NCBI GenBank assembly: GCA_965223125.1
Contig: OZ244984.1
Coordinates: forward strand, 1,240,001 to 1,304,000
Origin: Pacificispira sp965223125
Lineage (GTDB): Bacteria; Pseudomonadota; Alphaproteobacteria; UBA8366; Aestuariispiraceae
Reading direction: 5' to 3'
DNA: 64,000 bases
The notes below the pieces were generated by a model. The model ran no database searches and was not told the origin of the DNA. It worked only from the letters and a program-made list of their open reading frames with translations. Of the stretch, positions 62,116-64,000 are shown piece after piece. How positions within the stretch are numbered: position 1 is the stretch's first letter; each line of letters begins with the position of its first letter. The position numbers and the translations under genes were made by a program.

Positions 62116-63216
62116 TTACTCGGTCACGAAGCTCGGAGCGGCGCGACCTGCCGATCCACCGTCGAGCGCCGAGAGTATCTTCGTTGCGATGTCCATATAC
62201 GCCCTGGCATGGGGGCTGTCCGGCTTGGACACCACAATCGGGTTGCCGCCATCCGCTGTCTCGCGGATTTCGATTTCCAGCGGGATTTCCCCCAGAAACG
62301 GCGTACCCAGCTTCTCGGCCTCCAGCCGCGCACCGCCATGACCGAAGATATGCGCCTCGTGCCCGCAATTTGGGCAGATATACATCGACATGTTCTCAAT
62401 GATGCCAAGCACCGGCACATCGACCTTGCGGAACATGTTCAGGCCCTTGCGCGCATCCAGTAAGGCGATATCCTGGGGGGTGGAGACGATCACCGCCCCC
62501 GCCAGCGGCACTTTCTGGGACATCGTCAACTGCGCGTCGCCGGTGCCGGGCGGCATATCGACGATCAGAACGTCCAGTTCCCCCCAGGTGACGTCATCCA
62601 GCATCTGCTGCAAGGCCCCCATCACCATCGGCCCGCGCCAGACGACCGGCTGATCCTCGGGCACCAGAAAGCCGATGGACATCACCTTGATGCCATAGCT
62701 TTCCAGCGGCTCCAGTGTCTTGCCGTCCGGAGAATTCGGGCGGCTGCCGGAAATGCCCAGCATACGCGGCTGTGACGGGCCGAAGATATCTGCGTCCAGC
62801 ATGCCGACTCGTTGTCCCAGCCGTCGCAGGGCGAGCGCAATATTGACGGCGGTGGTCGATTTGCCGACCCCGCCCTTGCCACTGGCCACGGCGACAATGT
62901 GACGAATATCGGCGGCACCCTTTTTAAGGGTTGGCGCGGATTTGGCCGGGGCCGATTTGCCGGGCCCGGATTCCGCCGTCAGGACGGCGGTTGCGGACAA
63001 AACGCCCGGCATGGCACCGACAACCTGTTCCGCACCCCGTCGAATCGGCTCATGGTCGGCGGCCTTCGACGGGTCGCCGATTTCGATTGAAATCTGGACC
63101 ATCCGGTCCCGGATCGCGATACCCGATACAAGACCCGCCGATACGATGTCGCCGCCACCCGGCGCACGGATACCACCCAGCGCCTTCAGAACCGCGTCTT
63201 CGGTAAGTTCGGCCAT
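62116..63216 (-). CDS. mrp: Iron-sulphur cluster carrier protein Mrp (ApbC/NBP35 family)
   Basis: This 366-residue P-loop ATPase has an N-terminal MIP18-like (DUF59) domain, the deviant Walker A VASGKGGVGKSTTAVNIALAL, DADIFGPSQPRML, and the C-terminal Cys pair YICPNCGHEAHIFGHGGA that binds a transient 4Fe-4S cluster. ATG 63216 gives the expected length. It is divergent from hflK, as in many alphaproteobacteria. Confidence 0.95.
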   Translation of the reverse strand: MAELTEDAVLKALGGIRAPGGGDIVSAGLVSGIAIRDRMVQISIEIGDPSKAADHEPIRRGAEQVVGAMPGVLSATAVLTAESGPGKSAPAKSAPTLKKGAADIRHIVAVASGKGGVGKSTTAVNIALALRRLGQRVGMLDADIFGPSQPRMLGISGSRPNSPDGKTLEPLESYGIKVMSIGFLVPEDQPVVWRGPMVMGALQQMLDDVTWGELDVLIVDMPPGTGDAQLTMSQKVPLAGAVIVSTPQDIALLDARKGLNMFRKVDVPVLGIIENMSMYICPNCGHEAHIFGHGGARLEAEKLGTPFLGEIPLEIEIRETADGGNPIVVSKPDSPHARAYMDIATKILSALDGGSAGRAAPSFVTE

Positions 63217-63565
63217 GATCTTGAATCTCCTTGTCGGTACGGACAGAATAGATGTCGGGACGCCATATTCCAGAATTGCGCCGGTTTTCATCGGAGTTTC
63301 CGATAAATCGGTGCATCAGGATTGGCTTTCCCTTGCCTGCGTACATATATGAACCGAACCGGGCGCGCAAAGACCGCTTTTGGCCGTTATGTCGAGGCGT
63401 GGGTTGTTTGAGCCGGAAAAATCGAGTGTTATGCGGCGCAGGATTACGATTGCAGCGATGGCAACGCGACATTAGCAATGCAGAAAAGAACAGTGGTCGG
63501 TTGGCTTAGCTACCGGCATTAGACATACCTATCGTGTGAAACAACGGCGGACGGATCGGAACAGG
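63217..63565. other. Divergent intergenic region between mrp and hflK
   Basis: 349 bases that should contain both promoters. I see no clear conserved motif or small gene. Confidence 0.4.
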
Positions 63566-64000
63566 ATGCCTTGGGAAAATAACAGCGGCGGCCCTTGGGG
63601 CGGCCAGGGTGGTGGAAATCGCGGCGGCAATGGCGGCGGTGGCGGCGGCGGTGGACCCCGCAGCCCTTGGGGCAAACCCGGCGGCGGTGGCGGCGGCGGG
63701 CGTGGCCCCGGCGGCCAGCCCCCTGATGTCGAGGAACTGGTCCGCAAGGGTCAGGAGAAGCTGAAATCCATGATCCCCGGCGGGATGGGCATGAAGGGCG
63801 GAATCGCCATCGGTCTTGTCGTCGTGCTGATCTGGCTGGCCAGCGGCTTCTATCGCGTCGGCGCGGATGAGCAGGGTGTCGAACTGGTTTTCGGCAAGAT
63901 GAACCAGATCACGGGTCCGGGCCTGAACTACAATGTCCCTGCCCCGATCGGCGAAGTCTTCCTGCCCCGAGTCACAGCGGTCAACACCGTGGAAATCGGT
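63566..64000 (+). CDS. hflK: Membrane protease regulator HflK (N-terminal part, runs off the window)
   Basis: The visible 145 residues have a Gly-rich N-terminus (MPWENNSGGGPWGGQGGG and a long poly-Gly run), a membrane helix (GIAIGLVVVLIWLASGFYRV) and the start of the SPFH/prohibitin domain (GVELVFGKMNQITGPGLNYN). HflK with HflC surrounds FtsH and controls its proteolysis. The Gly-rich head is usual for alphaproteobacterial HflK. The rest lies outside the window. Confidence 0.93.
   Translation, partial: MPWENNSGGPWGGQGGGNRGGNGGGGGGGGPRSPWGKPGGGGGGGRGPGGQPPDVEELVRKGQEKLKSMIPGGMGMKGGIAIGLVVVLIWLASGFYRVGADEQGVELVFGKMNQITGPGLNYNVPAPIGEVFLPRVTAVNTVEIG

Noticed and set aside
63529..63747. Leftward proline-rich frame
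   Set aside because: It is the complement of the poly-Gly head of hflK.

Overview
The window looks like an alphaproteobacterial chromosome, probably Rhodospirillales-like. This rests on the argD-argF-hslO and mrp-hflK gene orders, the GC-rich housekeeping half, and the glutathione-dependent formaldehyde pair. The exact taxon cannot be fixed from sequence alone. The right part (about 42.8-64 kb) is ordinary core genome: tRNA-Ser(GGA), lepA, trmL, hemF, a low-molecular-weight protein tyrosine phosphatase, a sirtuin, argD/argF, hslO, fghA/adhC, mrp and the start of hflK. The left part (1-42.76 kb) is a stack of mobile and accessory DNA piled up beside that tRNA-Ser gene.

Region by region. 1-7286: the end of a type I-C CRISPR-Cas operon (cas8c end, cas7, cas4, cas1, cas2), a leader, and a 60-repeat/59-spacer array. 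7340-8953: a tyrosine recombinase that sat about 100 bp from the 3' end of tRNA-Ser before the next insertion, so the CRISPR locus may lie on a tRNA-integrated island. 9021-42758: a complete Tn7-like transposon, here called element A. It has TGTCAT termini, a perfect 5-bp target duplication (AATTT), arrays of presumed TnsB sites, and a tniQ-tnsA-tnsB-tnsC module at its right end, 27 bp downstream of the tRNA-Ser CCA. 9834-29680: a second complete Tn7-like transposon, element B, nested inside A. It has its own diverged termini (TGTCAGATATAC), its own perfect target duplication (GCGAT) and its own tniQ-tnsA-tnsB-tnsC module.

The cargo of B is a divergent catabolic island. A leftward operon encodes a PaaA/PaaC-like di-iron oxygenase, a 2Fe-2S/FAD reductase, an alpha/beta hydrolase, an aldehyde dehydrogenase, a thiolase and two MaoC-type hydratase subunits. 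A rightward operon encodes a benzoate-CoA-ligase-family enzyme, a five-gene Liv-type ABC importer and a TetR regulator. Matching TTTAC-N6-GTAA palindromes lie at both divergent promoters. Together they describe import, CoA activation, epoxidation or hydroxylation, ring opening and beta-oxidation of an unidentified aromatic acid. The cargo of A outside B carries a small redox/xenobiotic operon (LLM flavin oxidoreductase, GST, SDR, LigB-type dioxygenase, DoxX) divergent from an HxlR regulator. It also carries decayed genes and IS debris (vapB, AAA ATPase, IS110, IS3, IS66).

The main discoveries are the nested Tn7-like pair, with both insertion boundaries resolved to the base, and several array histories: a one-base repeat switch that alters the crRNA hairpin, two spacers to homologous coding sequences read as a phage portal gene, a chimeric spacer made by a 57-bp tandem duplication, and a dinucleotide-repeat spacer. 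The type I-C system lies outside both transposons and is not a CRISPR-associated transposon.
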